From contig NZ_JASGKQ010000003.1 of NCBI RefSeq assembly GCF_047654785.1, positions 1,488,001 through 1,552,000 on the forward strand: a stretch of 64,000 nucleotides of DNA. Reading direction: 5' to 3'. The position numbers and the translations under genes are program-made. Of the stretch, positions 19,978-28,809 are shown piece by piece (the first letter of the stretch is position 1; each line of letters opens with the position of its first letter). The DNA is from Pelomonas sp047654785 (GTDB taxonomy: Bacteria > Pseudomonadota > Gammaproteobacteria > Burkholderiales > Burkholderiaceae_C). Below the pieces are notes generated by a model. It made no database searches and was not told where the DNA came from. It was given only the letters and a program-made list of their open reading frames with translations.

Positions 19978-20507
19978 CAGGCGTCGAGCGCCGCGAGGCG
20001 CCGGTCAATGTCGGCCCGGAAGCGCTGGATGAACATCAGCGCGCGGACCTGGGATGCGGCGGCCGGCGCCGAGGTGTCGATGTCACCGGCCTCGTCGAGC
20101 AGGCGCTGCACCGCGGCGAGCGCGGCGGTTTCGGCCTGGGCCGCGTCGTCGTCGAGGGCGGCCAGCGCGGCCTCGTCGTTCGCGTCGTCCAGCGCCTCGC
20201 GCCATGCCATCTGCTGCATCAGGAAGGCGGGCGGCATCGCGGTGTTGTTCTCAGCCTGCACCGGCGCGCCGCGCAGCTCGCACAGGTAGGCGGCGCGCTT
20301 GAGCGGATCCTTCAGGCGCTGGTAGCCCTCGTTGACGCGCATCGCCCACTGCATCGCCACGCGCTGTGCGGCGGCGCCTTCGGCGGCGAAGCGGTCGGGG
20401 TGGACCTCGGCCTGCAGCGCCTTCCAGCGCGCGTCGATGGCGGCGCGGTCCTGGGCCTGCGTCTCGGGCAGGCCGAAGAGCTGGAAATCGTTGTCGGTCA
20501 GGCGCAT
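19977..20507 (-). CDS. hscB: Fe-S protein assembly co-chaperone HscB
   Basis: J-domain co-chaperone that brings IscU to HscA, 176 residues. The HPD tripeptide that stimulates HscA ATPase is present (EVHPDRFAAEG, near residue 36), and the C-terminal helical domain with MQQMAWREALDDA is the IscU-binding part. ATG at 20507 was preferred over an upstream extension because MRLTDNDFQLFGLP is the conserved family start. Confidence 0.96.
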   Translation of the reverse strand: MRLTDNDFQLFGLPETQAQDRAAIDARWKALQAEVHPDRFAAEGAAAQRVAMQWAMRVNEGYQRLKDPLKRAAYLCELRGAPVQAENNTAMPPAFLMQQMAWREALDDANDEAALAALDDDAAQAETAALAAVQRLLDEAGDIDTSAPAAASQVRALMFIQRFRADIDRRLAALDA

Positions 20508-20569
20508 GGTGATCGGAGAAAAGCAAAAAGCGCGGCCGGTGCCGCGCTCGCGCACGTCGTCAATGCCGG

Positions 20570-20893
20570 TCAGACACGGAAGGATTCGCCGCAGCCGCAG
20601 CGGTCCTTCTCGCGCGGGTTGCGGAACTTGAAGCCTTCGTTCAGGCCTTCGCGGACGAAGTCCAGCTCGGTGCCGTCCAGGTAGGGCAGGCTCTTGGGAT
20701 CGACGAGCACCTTGACCTCGTGGCCCTCGAAGACCACGTCCTCGGGCGCCACCTCGTCGGCGTATTCGAGCTTGTAGGCCAGGCCGGAGCAGCCGGTCGT
20801 CTTCACGCCCAGGCGCACGCCCACGCCCTTGCCACGCTTGGCGATGTAGCGCTTGACGTGGCGGGCCGCGGCCTCGGTCAGCGTGACGGACAT
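20570..20893 (-). CDS. iscA: Iron-sulfur cluster assembly protein IscA
   Basis: A-type carrier or iron donor of the ISC system, 107 residues. The three conserved cysteines are Cys35 (TTGCSGLAY), Cys99 and Cys101 (DRCGCGESF). It starts 1 bp after the iscU stop; 62 bp separate its stop from the hscB start. Confidence 0.97.
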   Translation of the reverse strand: MSVTLTEAAARHVKRYIAKRGKGVGVRLGVKTTGCSGLAYKLEYADEVAPEDVVFEGHEVKVLVDPKSLPYLDGTELDFVREGLNEGFKFRNPREKDRCGCGESFRV

Positions 20894-20894
20894 A

Positions 20895-21281
20895 TCAGCT
20901 CGCGTGCTTGGCGCGGTAGTCGTCCACCGCGGCCTTGATGGCGTCCTCGGCCAGGATGGAGCAGTGGATCTTGACCGGCGGCAGCGCCAGCTCCTCGGCG
21001 ATCTGGGTGTTCTTGATGGTCAGCGCCTCGTCCAGCGTCTTGCCCTTGACCCATTCGGTCACGAGCGAGCTGGATGCGATCGCCGAGCCGCAGCCATAGG
21101 TCTTGAACTTGGCGTCCTCGATCTTGCCGGTGGCCGGGTTGACCTTGATCTGCAGCTTCATCACGTCGCCGCAGGCCGGCGCGCCGACCATGCCGGTGCC
21201 GACGTCCTCGTCGCCGTTGTCGAACTTGCCGACGTTGCGGGGGTTCTCGTAGTGGTCAACGACCTTGTCGCTGTATGCCAT
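20895..21281 (-). CDS. iscU: Fe-S cluster scaffold protein IscU
   Basis: Scaffold on which 2Fe-2S and 4Fe-4S clusters are built from IscS-derived sulfur, 128 residues. Cluster ligands are Cys37 (GAPACGDVM), Cys64 (YGCGSAIASSS) and Cys107 (IHCSILAEDAI). The LPPVK sequence recognised by HscA is at residues 100-104. It lies 12 bp after iscS. Confidence 0.98.
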   Translation of the reverse strand: MAYSDKVVDHYENPRNVGKFDNGDEDVGTGMVGAPACGDVMKLQIKVNPATGKIEDAKFKTYGCGSAIASSSLVTEWVKGKTLDEALTIKNTQIAEELALPPVKIHCSILAEDAIKAAVDDYRAKHAS

Positions 21282-21293
21282 GTCGTTCTCCTT

Positions 21294-22514
21294 TTAATGC
21301 GCTGCCCATTGGATCGTCGAGAGATCGACGCCATCCTTGTACATGTCCCACAGCGGCGACAGCTCACGCAGCTTGGCGACGCGGTCGGTCAGCACGCTGA
21401 CGGCGTAGTCGATCTCTTCCTCGGTCGTGAAGCGGCCGATGGTCATGCGCAGCGAGCTGTGCGCCAGTTCGTCCGAACGGCCCAGCGCGCGCAGCACGTA
21501 GCTGGGCTCCAGGCTGGCCGAGGTGCAGGCCGAGCCGGACGACACCGCCAGGCCCTTGACGCCCATGATCAGCGACTCGCCCTCGACGTAGTTGAACGAG
21601 ATGTTCAGGTTGTGCGGCACGCGCTGTGCCAGGTCGCCGTTGATGAAGGTCTGCTCGATGCCGGACAGGCCCTTCACGAGGCGCTCGTGCAGCGCGCGGA
21701 TGCGCTCGCGCTCGGCACCCATCTCCTCGCGGGCGATGCGGAAGGCCTCGCCCATGCCGACGATCTGGTGCACCGGCAGCGTGCCCGAGCGCATGCCGCG
21801 CTCGTGGCCGCCACCGTGCATCTGCGCCTCCAGGCGCACGCGCGGCTTGCGGCGCACGTAGAGCGCGCCGATGCCCTTGGGGCCGTAGGTCTTGTGCGAG
21901 GCCAGGCTCATCAGGTCGATGGGCAGCTGGGCCAGGTCGATCTCGACCTTGCCGCTGGCCTGGGCCGCATCGACGTGGAAGATCACGCCGCGCTCGCGGC
22001 AGAGCTTGCCCAGAGCGACCACGTCCTGGATGACGCCGATCTCGTTGTTGACGTACATGACCGAGGCCAGGATGGTGTCCGGGCGCAGCGCGGCCTTGAA
22101 CACCTCCAGGTCCAGCAGGCCGTTCTCCTGCACGTCGAGGTAGCTCACCTCGAAACCCTGGCGCTCCAGCTCGCGCATGGTGTCCAGCACGGCCTTGTGC
22201 TCGGTCTTCAAGGTGATCAGGTGCTTGCCGCGCGTCTTGTAGAACTGCGCGGCGCCCTTGATCGCCAGGTTGTTGGATTCGGTGGCGCCGGAGGTCCAGA
22301 CGATCTCGCGCGGGTCGGCGCCGATCAGCTCGGCCACCTGCACGCGCGCGCGCTCGACCGCCTCTTCCGCCTCCCAGCCCCAGGCGTGGCTGCGCGACGC
22401 CGGGTTGCCGAAGTGCTCGCGCAACCAGGGAATCATCGCGTCCACCACGCGGGGGTCGCAGGGCGTCGTCGCGCCGTAGTCGAGGTAGATCGGGAAATGC
22501 GGGGTCATGTCCAT
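21294..22514 (-). CDS. iscS: Cysteine desulfurase IscS
   Basis: PLP enzyme that converts cysteine to alanine and supplies persulfide sulfur to IscU and to tRNA thiolation. The 406-residue protein has the PLP lysine in SLASHKTYGPKG and the catalytic, flexible-loop cysteine in SSGSACTSASLEPS. It starts MDMTPHFPIYLDYGATTP; either ATG (22514 or 22508) is possible. The gene lies 13 bp after iscR. Confidence 0.98.
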   Translation of the reverse strand: MDMTPHFPIYLDYGATTPCDPRVVDAMIPWLREHFGNPASRSHAWGWEAEEAVERARVQVAELIGADPREIVWTSGATESNNLAIKGAAQFYKTRGKHLITLKTEHKAVLDTMRELERQGFEVSYLDVQENGLLDLEVFKAALRPDTILASVMYVNNEIGVIQDVVALGKLCRERGVIFHVDAAQASGKVEIDLAQLPIDLMSLASHKTYGPKGIGALYVRRKPRVRLEAQMHGGGHERGMRSGTLPVHQIVGMGEAFRIAREEMGAERERIRALHERLVKGLSGIEQTFINGDLAQRVPHNLNISFNYVEGESLIMGVKGLAVSSGSACTSASLEPSYVLRALGRSDELAHSSLRMTIGRFTTEEEIDYAVSVLTDRVAKLRELSPLWDMYKDGVDLSTIQWAAH

Positions 22515-22527
22515 GGGAAGGTTCTTC

Positions 22528-23073
22528 TTATTTGCTGAAGGCGCCGCCGAGATTGCCGCCCAGCGCGAACACCGAGTTCGGCGCCGTCACGCGGATGGGC
22601 TTGAGCACGGGCTGGCTGGAAATGGCGCGCTTGATCGGCGCGGCCTCGACCTCGAAGCCCTTGGCCAGCTGCTCGTCGGCCAGCTTGCGCAGCGAGACCG
22701 AGTCGAGGTACTCGATCATCTTGGCGTTCAGGTTGGTCCAGAGTTCATGGGTGATGCAGCGGCCGCTGTCCTCGCCCATGCAGTTTTCCTTGCCGCCGCA
22801 GCCGGTGGCGTCCAGCGCCTCGTCCACGGCGACGATGATGTCGGCGACGGTGATGTCGTCGGCCTTGCGGCCCAGCGAATAGCCGCCGCCCGGGCCGCGG
22901 GTGCTCTCCACCAGCTCGTGGCGGCGCAGCTTGCCGAACAGCTGCTCCAGGTAGGACAGCGAAATATGCTGCCGCTGGCTGATCGCCGCCAGGGCCACGG
23001 GCCCCGTGTTCTCGCGCAGCGCCAGATCCAGCATCGCGGTGACGGCAAACCGGCCTTTGGTGGTGAGGCGCAT
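22528..23073 (-). CDS. iscR: Fe-S cluster assembly transcriptional regulator IscR
   Basis: Rrf2-family regulator that senses cluster status with a 2Fe-2S centre and controls the isc operon. The 181-residue protein has an N-terminal winged helix (SLSYLEQLFGKLRRHELVESTRGPGGGYSLGR) and ligands Cys92, Cys98, Cys106 with His109. The third cysteine is two residues further on than in E. coli IscR because of a longer EDSGR loop. First gene of the operon; autoregulation is expected from the family. Confidence 0.97.
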   Translation of the reverse strand: MRLTTKGRFAVTAMLDLALRENTGPVALAAISQRQHISLSYLEQLFGKLRRHELVESTRGPGGGYSLGRKADDITVADIIVAVDEALDATGCGGKENCMGEDSGRCITHELWTNLNAKMIEYLDSVSLRKLADEQLAKGFEVEAAPIKRAISSQPVLKPIRVTAPNSVFALGGNLGGAFSK

Positions 23074-23119
23074 ACGAAACTCCTTTGCGAGATGCCTGAT
23101 CGGTTACGGGTTAACCCGG

Positions 23120-23177
23120 GAGGCCGGGGACCATATCCGAGCGAATCATTTCCGATGATTTTACTCGACTAATCGAG
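23120..23177 (-). promoter_or_regulatory. iscR upstream region with IscR-like half-sites
   Basis: Read on the minus strand, TAGTCGAGTAA (within 23160-23172) matches one half of the E. coli type-1 IscR site at 10 of 11 positions, and a second, weaker copy CGCTCGGATAT lies about 25 bp closer to the gene. The first is embedded in the palindrome CTCGACTAATCGAG (23164-23177). Opposing half-sites are poor, so this is only a candidate operator. Confidence 0.3.
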
Positions 23178-23183
23178 CCTTCC

Positions 23184-23208
23184 CCAGGGGGCGTGCCTAG
23201 CCCCCAGG
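23184..23208 (-). terminator. Hairpin after uvrB, possible terminator
   Basis: Arms 23184-23192 and 23200-23208 form a 9-bp GC-rich stem with one mismatch and a 7-nt loop, 33 bp after the uvrB stop. On the minus strand no clear U-run follows, so termination would be weak. It separates uvrB from the isc promoter region. Confidence 0.35.
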
Positions 23209-23240
23209 TTTGCGCAGGTCTTTGCTGCAGCGCAGCAGCA

Positions 23241-25379
23241 TCAGCGCGGCGCGGCACCCCTGCCCGCCTGGCGGGCGGCGTCCAGCGGCACGATGCTGTC
23301 GTGCACCCGGGCGCCGAAGGCCTGCTCGCGCAGCTGCGCCAGCTGGTCGCGCAACCGGGCGGCCTTCTCGAATTCGAGGTTGCGGGCGTGCTCCAGCATC
23401 TGCTTTTCGAGCTGGGCGATGCGCTTGGACAAGTCCTTCTCGGACAGCTCCTCCACCTGGGCCGCAGCCAGCAGCCGGGCGTCGTCGCGGCCGGCGTCCT
23501 CGGCGTACACGCCGTCGATCAGGTCCTTGATGCGCTTTTGCACGCTGCGCGGCGTGATGCCGTGCTCTTCGTTGAAGGCGATCTGCCTGGCGCGGCGGCG
23601 CTCGGTCTCGCCGATGGCCTTGCGCATCGAGTCGGTGATCCTGTCCGCGTACAGGATGGCCTTGCCGTTCAAGTTGCGCGCCGCGCGGCCGATGGTCTGG
23701 ATCAGGCTGCGCTCGGCGCGCAGAAAGCCTTCCTTGTCGGCGTCCAGGATGGCGACCAGCGACACCTCCGGGATGTCCAGCCCCTCGCGCAGCAGGTTGA
23801 TGCCCACCAGCACGTCGAAGGCGCCCAGCCGCAGGTCGCGCAGGATTTCCACGCGCTCCACCGTATCCACGTCCGAGTGCAGATAGCGCACCTTGACGCC
23901 GTTGTCGCCGAGGTAGTCGGTCAGTTGCTCGGCCATGCGCTTGGTCAGCGTCGTGATCAGCACGCGCTCGTTGGCCTCGACGCGCAGCCGGATCTCCTGC
24001 AGCACGTCGTCCACTTGATGCGTGGCGGGCCGCACCTCGACGAGGGGATCCACCAGCCCGGTCGGCCGCACCACCTGCTCCACGACCTGGCCCGCGTTGT
24101 CCTGCTCGTACTGCGCCGGCGTGGCCGACACGAAGATGGCCTGGCGCATCTTGCGTTCGAACTCGGCGAACTTCAGCGGCCGGTTGTCCAGCGCCGACGG
24201 CAGCCGGAAGCCGTACTCCACCAGCGTCGTCTTGCGCGCCCGGTCGCCGTTGTACATGCCGCCGAACTGGCCGATCAGCACGTGGCTCTCGTCCAGGAAC
24301 ATCAACGCGTCGGGCGGCAGGTAGTCCACCAGCGTCGGCGGCGGGTCGCCGGGCTGGGCGCCGGAGAGGTGGCGCGTGTAGTTCTCGATGCCCTTGCAGT
24401 GGCCCACCTCCTGCAGCATCTCCAGGTCGAAGCGGGTGCGCTGCTCCACGCGCTGCGCCTCGACGAGCTTGCCCTCCTTGACGAAGAAGTCCACCCGCTC
24501 GCGCAGCTCCTGCTTGATCGCCTCGATCGCGGTCAGCACGCGCTCGCGCGGCGTCACGTAGTGGCTGCTGGGGTAGACCGTGAAGCGCGGGATCTTCTGC
24601 CGCACCCGCCCCGTCAGCGGGTCGAACAGCGACAGCGCCTCCACCTCGTCGTCGAACAGCTCGATGCGGATCGCCAGCTCCGAGTGCTCGGCCGGGAACA
24701 CGTCGATGGTGTCGCCGCGCACGCGGAAATGGCCGCGCGTGAACTCCATCTCGTTACGCGTGTACTGCATGCGGATCAGGTGCGCGATCACGTCGCGCTG
24801 GCCCAGCCTGTCGCCCACGCGCAGCGTCATCACCATCTGGTGGTAGTCGCTCGGATCGCCGATGCCGTAGATCGCCGACACGGACGCGACGATCACCACG
24901 TCGCGCCGCTCCAGCAGGCTCTTGGTGCAGGACAGGCGCAGCTGCTCGATGTGCTCGTTGATCGCGCTGTCCTTCTCGATGAACAGGTCGCGCTGCGGCA
25001 CGTAGGCCTCGGGCTGGTAGTAGTCGTAGTAGCTGACGAAGTACTCGACCGCGTTGTTCGGGAAGAAGTCGCGGAACTCGCTGTACAGCTGCGCCGCCAG
25101 CGTCTTGTTGGGCGCGAAGACGATGGCCGGCCGGCCCAGCCGGGCGATGACGTTGGCCATCGTGAAGGTCTTGCCCGAGCCGGTCACGCCCAGCAGCGTC
25201 TGGTAGCTCAGGCCGTCGTTGACGCCCTCCACCAGCTGCGCGATGGCCGCCGGCTGGTCGCCCGCCGGCGGAAAGGGCTGGAACAGCTGGAACGGCGAGC
25301 CTTCGAAGCTGACGAACTCGCCCTTGCGCTCCTCCGGGTCCCCCTCGGGAGCGGGCGGGGCGTTCAAGGCTTCTTGCAT
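23241..25379 (-). CDS. uvrB: Excinuclease ABC subunit B
   Basis: Helicase-like damage-verifying subunit of nucleotide excision repair, 712 residues. Visible are Walker A (LGVTGSGKTFTMANV), the tyrosine-rich beta-hairpin region (EYFVSYYDYYQPEAYVP), the DEAD-like DESH motif, helicase motif VI (QTIGRAARN) and a C-terminal UVR domain (LEKQMLEHARNLEFEKAARLRDQL) that contacts UvrC. The upstream 113 bp are shared with the divergent aminotransferase gene; I could not find a convincing LexA box there. Confidence 0.98.
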   Translation of the reverse strand: MQEALNAPPAPEGDPEERKGEFVSFEGSPFQLFQPFPPAGDQPAAIAQLVEGVNDGLSYQTLLGVTGSGKTFTMANVIARLGRPAIVFAPNKTLAAQLYSEFRDFFPNNAVEYFVSYYDYYQPEAYVPQRDLFIEKDSAINEHIEQLRLSCTKSLLERRDVVIVASVSAIYGIGDPSDYHQMVMTLRVGDRLGQRDVIAHLIRMQYTRNEMEFTRGHFRVRGDTIDVFPAEHSELAIRIELFDDEVEALSLFDPLTGRVRQKIPRFTVYPSSHYVTPRERVLTAIEAIKQELRERVDFFVKEGKLVEAQRVEQRTRFDLEMLQEVGHCKGIENYTRHLSGAQPGDPPPTLVDYLPPDALMFLDESHVLIGQFGGMYNGDRARKTTLVEYGFRLPSALDNRPLKFAEFERKMRQAIFVSATPAQYEQDNAGQVVEQVVRPTGLVDPLVEVRPATHQVDDVLQEIRLRVEANERVLITTLTKRMAEQLTDYLGDNGVKVRYLHSDVDTVERVEILRDLRLGAFDVLVGINLLREGLDIPEVSLVAILDADKEGFLRAERSLIQTIGRAARNLNGKAILYADRITDSMRKAIGETERRRARQIAFNEEHGITPRSVQKRIKDLIDGVYAEDAGRDDARLLAAAQVEELSEKDLSKRIAQLEKQMLEHARNLEFEKAARLRDQLAQLREQAFGARVHDSIVPLDAARQAGRGAAPR

Positions 25380-25492
25380 GGGGAATTCCCTGGGTTCACG
25401 GGCAAAATTGCTGCGCTGCGCAACCCGGCAGGTTAGCGCAGCCCCCGTGTCTTCAACCTGCCCCTGCTGACAACGCCTTTTCAGGAACCCCC

Positions 25493-26683
25493 ATGTCTTC
25501 TTTGTTCGCCGACGTCGCCCTGGCTCCCCGTGACCCCATCCTCGGCCTGAACGAGCAGTTCAACGCCGACACCCGCCCGGGCAAGGTCAACCTCGGCGTC
25601 GGCGTCTACTACGACGAGAACGGCAAGCTGCCGCTGCTGAAGTGCGTGCAGGAGGCCGAGAAGGCCATGGCCGCCGCCCCCAAGCCGCGCGGCTACCTGC
25701 CCATCGACGGCATCGCCGCCTACGACAAGGCCGTGCAGAAGCTCGTCTTCGGCAGCGAGCTGAAGCACGTCGCCACCGTGCAGGCGCTGGGCGGCACCGG
25801 CGCGCTCAAGGTCGGCGCGGACTTCCTGAAGCACCTCAGCCCCGGCGCCACCGTGCTGATCTCCGACCCGAGCTGGGAGAACCACCGCGCGCTGTTCACG
25901 CAGGCCGGCTTCACGGTCGGAACCTACCCCTACTACGACGCCGACGCCAAGGGCCTGAACTTCGCCGGCATGCTGGCCGCGCTGAACGCCGCGCCGGCCG
26001 GCACCATCGTCGTACTGCACGCCTGCTGCCACAACCCGACCGGCTACGACCTCAGCGCCGCCCAATGGGCCGAGGTGGTGGCCGCCGTCAAGGCCCGGGG
26101 CCTGACGCCCTTCCTGGACATGGCCTACCAGGGCTTCGGCTTCGGCCTGCAGGAAGACGGCGAGGCGGTGCGCCAGTTCCTGGCCGCGGGCGTGGGCTTC
26201 TTCGTGTCCACCAGCTTCTCCAAGAGCTTCTCGCTGTACGGCGAGCGCGTCGGCGCGCTGAGCGTCGTCTGCGGCAGCGACGAGGAGGCCGCGCGCGTGC
26301 TGTCGCAGCTGAAGATCATGATCCGCACCAACTACTCCAACCCGCCGACGCACGGCGCCCAGGTGGTGGCCCAGGTGCTGGGCGACGACGGCCTGCGCGC
26401 GCTGTGGGAGCAGGAGCTGGCCGGCATGCGCGTGCGCATCAAGGCCATGCGCGGCGCGCTGGTCGCGGCGCTGCAGGCCGCGGGCGTCACGCGGGACCTG
26501 TCCTTCGTCACCGAACAGCTCGGCATGTTCAGCTACTCCGGCCTGAGCGTCGCCCAGATGCAGCGCCTGCGCAGCGAGTTCGGCATCTACGGCCTGGACT
26601 CCGGCCGCCTCTGCATGGCGGCGCTGAACGAGGGCAACCTGCCCGCCGTGGCCGCCGGCATGGCGGCCGTGCTGCAGGGCTGA
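25493..26683 (+). CDS. tyrB: Aromatic amino acid aminotransferase (class I)
   Basis: PLP-dependent aminotransferase of the AspC/TyrB group, 396 residues. The PLP lysine is Lys244 (STSFSKSFSLYGERVG). The cofactor-contacting HACCHNPTGYD loop (Asn181) and the substrate-carboxylate region near the C-terminus (GLDSGRLCMAALN) are present. Whether aromatic residues or aspartate are preferred cannot be settled from sequence alone; Burkholderiales relatives are usually labelled TyrB. It is divergent from uvrB with a 113-bp gap. Confidence 0.93.
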   Translation: MSSLFADVALAPRDPILGLNEQFNADTRPGKVNLGVGVYYDENGKLPLLKCVQEAEKAMAAAPKPRGYLPIDGIAAYDKAVQKLVFGSELKHVATVQALGGTGALKVGADFLKHLSPGATVLISDPSWENHRALFTQAGFTVGTYPYYDADAKGLNFAGMLAALNAAPAGTIVVLHACCHNPTGYDLSAAQWAEVVAAVKARGLTPFLDMAYQGFGFGLQEDGEAVRQFLAAGVGFFVSTSFSKSFSLYGERVGALSVVCGSDEEAARVLSQLKIMIRTNYSNPPTHGAQVVAQVLGDDGLRALWEQELAGMRVRIKAMRGALVAALQAAGVTRDLSFVTEQLGMFSYSGLSVAQMQRLRSEFGIYGLDSGRLCMAALNEGNLPAVAAGMAAVLQG

Positions 26684-26830
26684 CCGCCCCCCGGGAAACG
26701 CCTACCGAATGCGCAGGATTGGCGGTTTCGGCCGCCTCCGCGCCGCACCGCGGATGCTGCGGCGCACAACGGCGAAAGCGTTTTCTGGCACCATCGCTAC
26801 CCTTTCCACGGCCCTCGTCCAAGGTTTGCC

Positions 26831-28156
26831 ATGCTGTATCAGCTCTTCGAAACCCAGCGCGCCCTGCTCAGCCCGTTCTCCGAGTTCGCCGCCGCGTCGG
26901 CCAAGCTCTACAGCCACCCGCTGTCGCCCTTCGCCCACACGCCGCTGTCGCAGCGCATGTCCGCCGGCCTGGACCTGATGCACCGGCTGGCCAAGGACTA
27001 CGAGAAGCCCGAGTTCGACATCCGCACCGTCCCGGTCGACGGCGTCGAGGTCGCCGTGCAGGAGCTGGTGCCGCTGGAGAAGCCCTTCTGCCGGCTGCTG
27101 CGCTTCAAGCGCTTCACCGACAACCCGGCCGTGCTGGCCAAGATGAAGACCCAGCCCACGGTGCTGGTCGTCGCGCCGCTGTCCGGCCACCACAGCACGC
27201 TGCTGCGCGACACCGTCAAGCAGCTGCTGAAGGATCACAAGGTCTTCATCACCGACTGGACCGACGCCCGCATGGTGCCTGCGGAAGTCGGGCCTTTCCA
27301 CCTGGACGACTACATCCGCTACGTGCAGGAGTTCATCCGCCACGTCGGTGCCGACAGCTGCCACGTCATCTCCGTCTGCCAGCCCACCGTGCCGGTGCTG
27401 GCCGCGATCTCGCTGATGGCCACCCAGGGCGAGGCCACGCCGCGCAGCATGACCATGATGGGCGGCCCCATCGACGCCCGCAAGAGCCCGACGGCCGTCA
27501 ACAACCTGGCGATGAACCGCAGCTTCAGCTGGTTCGAGAACAACGTCATCTACCGCGTGCCGACCAACTTCCCCGGTGCCGGCCGCGAGGTCTACCCCGG
27601 CTTCCTGCAGCACACCGGCTTCGTGGCGATGAACCCGGACCGCCACGTCACCTCGCACTACGACTACTTCCTCGACCTGGTGCGCGGCGACGACGACAGC
27701 GCCGACGCCCACCGCCAGTTCTACGACGAATACAACGCCGTGCTGGACATGCCCGCCGAGTACTACCTGGACACCATCAAGACGGTGTTCCAGGACTTCG
27801 CGCTGGTCAACGGCACCTGGGTCGTCGACGGCCAGACCGTGCGCCCGCAGGACATCACCGCCAGCGCGCTGCTGACCGTCGAAGGCGAGCTGGACGACAT
27901 CTCCGGCGCCGGCCAGACCCGCGCCGCGCACGACCTGTGCGCCAGCATCCCCAAGGAGCACCAGGCGCACTACGAAGCCAAGGGCGCCGGCCACTACGGC
28001 ATCTTCTCCGGCCGCCGCTGGCGCGAGAACGTCTACCCGCAGGTGCGCGACTTCATCGCCAAGTACGAGGCCGCGCCCGTGCTGGCGCCCGCGCCCGCCG
28101 CCGCGGCGCCGGCCGCCAGGCCCGCCGCCAAGCGCCCCGCCAAGAAGGCGGCGTGA
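26831..28156 (+). CDS. phaZ: Intracellular polyhydroxybutyrate depolymerase
   Basis: Mobilises stored PHB granules. The 441-residue protein matches the Cupriavidus PhaZa1 type: N-terminal MLYQLFETQR, catalytic Cys183 in the lipase-box-like SVCQPTVP, and a conserved GAGHYGIFSGRRWRE near the C-terminus with the catalytic histidine. No signal peptide is present, as expected for granule-bound depolymerases. The last 30 residues are an Ala/Pro-rich tail ending in lysines (AKRPAKKAA), beyond the conserved domain. The stop overlaps the GTG start of the next gene by 4 bp. Confidence 0.95.
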   Translation: MLYQLFETQRALLSPFSEFAAASAKLYSHPLSPFAHTPLSQRMSAGLDLMHRLAKDYEKPEFDIRTVPVDGVEVAVQELVPLEKPFCRLLRFKRFTDNPAVLAKMKTQPTVLVVAPLSGHHSTLLRDTVKQLLKDHKVFITDWTDARMVPAEVGPFHLDDYIRYVQEFIRHVGADSCHVISVCQPTVPVLAAISLMATQGEATPRSMTMMGGPIDARKSPTAVNNLAMNRSFSWFENNVIYRVPTNFPGAGREVYPGFLQHTGFVAMNPDRHVTSHYDYFLDLVRGDDDSADAHRQFYDEYNAVLDMPAEYYLDTIKTVFQDFALVNGTWVVDGQTVRPQDITASALLTVEGELDDISGAGQTRAAHDLCASIPKEHQAHYEAKGAGHYGIFSGRRWRENVYPQVRDFIAKYEAAPVLAPAPAAAAPAARPAAKRPAKKAA

Positions 28157-28797
28157 GCCTCGCGGCCCTGATCGACGCCGCGCTGCCGCAAACCCAATGC
28201 ACCCGCTGCGGCTACCCGGACTGCCGCGGCTACGCCGATGCCGTCGCCGCGGGTGAGGCCGACATCAACCAGTGCCCGCCCGGCGGCGCCGAGGGCGTGG
28301 CCCGGCTGGCCGCCCTCACCGGCCGCCCCGCGCGGCCGCTGAACCCCGCCAACGGCATCGAGGCCACGCGCGGTGTCGCCGTCATCGACGAAGCCTGGTG
28401 CATAGGCTGCACGCTGTGCATCAAGGCCTGCCCGGCGGACTGCATCGTCGGCGCGCCCAAGGCCATGCACGTCGTCGTCGCCGCGCAATGCACCGGCTGC
28501 GAGCTGTGCGTGCCCGCCTGCCCGGTGGACTGCATCACCCTGCCCGAGGTGACCACCGCCACCGGCTGGGCCGCCTGGAGCCAGCCGCAGGCCGACCAGG
28601 CCCGCGAGCGCTACCTGTTCCGCCAGTTCCGGCGCCGCCGCGAGGCCGAGGAGAACGACGCCCGCCTGACCGCCAAGGCCGAGGCCAAGCTGGCCGACCT
28701 GCCGGCCGCGTCCGCCATCACCGATCCCGCGCAACTCGACCGCAAGCGCGCCGCCATCGAGGCCGCGCTGGCCCGCGCGCGCGCCCGGCGCGGCTGA
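28153..28797 (+). CDS. rsxB: RsxB/RnfB-type electron transport ferredoxin, stand-alone
   Basis: Ferredoxin-like protein of 214 residues with three Fe-S regions. The first is an N-terminal 4Fe-4S fold of the RnfB type (Cys16, 19, 24 and 41). The other two are classical 4Fe-4S motifs, CIGCTLCIKACPADC and CTGCELCVPACPVDC. A basic, helical C-terminus follows. The hydrophobic N-terminal anchor of true RnfB is missing, and no other rnf/rsx genes are present. Start is GTG at 28153 (overlap GTGA with phaZ). The physiological partner is unknown; neighbouring nth also binds a 4Fe-4S cluster. Confidence 0.9.
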   Translation: MSLAALIDAALPQTQCTRCGYPDCRGYADAVAAGEADINQCPPGGAEGVARLAALTGRPARPLNPANGIEATRGVAVIDEAWCIGCTLCIKACPADCIVGAPKAMHVVVAAQCTGCELCVPACPVDCITLPEVTTATGWAAWSQPQADQARERYLFRQFRRRREAEENDARLTAKAEAKLADLPAASAITDPAQLDRKRAAIEAALARARARRG

Positions 28798-28809
28798 GAG
28801 AAATCCGCC

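Noticed and set aside
25380..25492. Possible LexA box between uvrB and tyrB
   Set aside because: Only loose CTG-N-CAG spacings occur; none is a convincing palindrome.
25642..26692. Extension of the rsxB frame upstream through the aminotransferase and phaZ genes
   Set aside because: Only the part from GTG 28153 has Fe-S motifs; the upstream part is an out-of-frame reading of tyrB and phaZ.
26800..26830. TGGCAC-N5 sequence before phaZ that resembles a sigma-54 promoter
   Set aside because: The -12 element reads CTAC instead of TTGC, and no enhancer site is visible.
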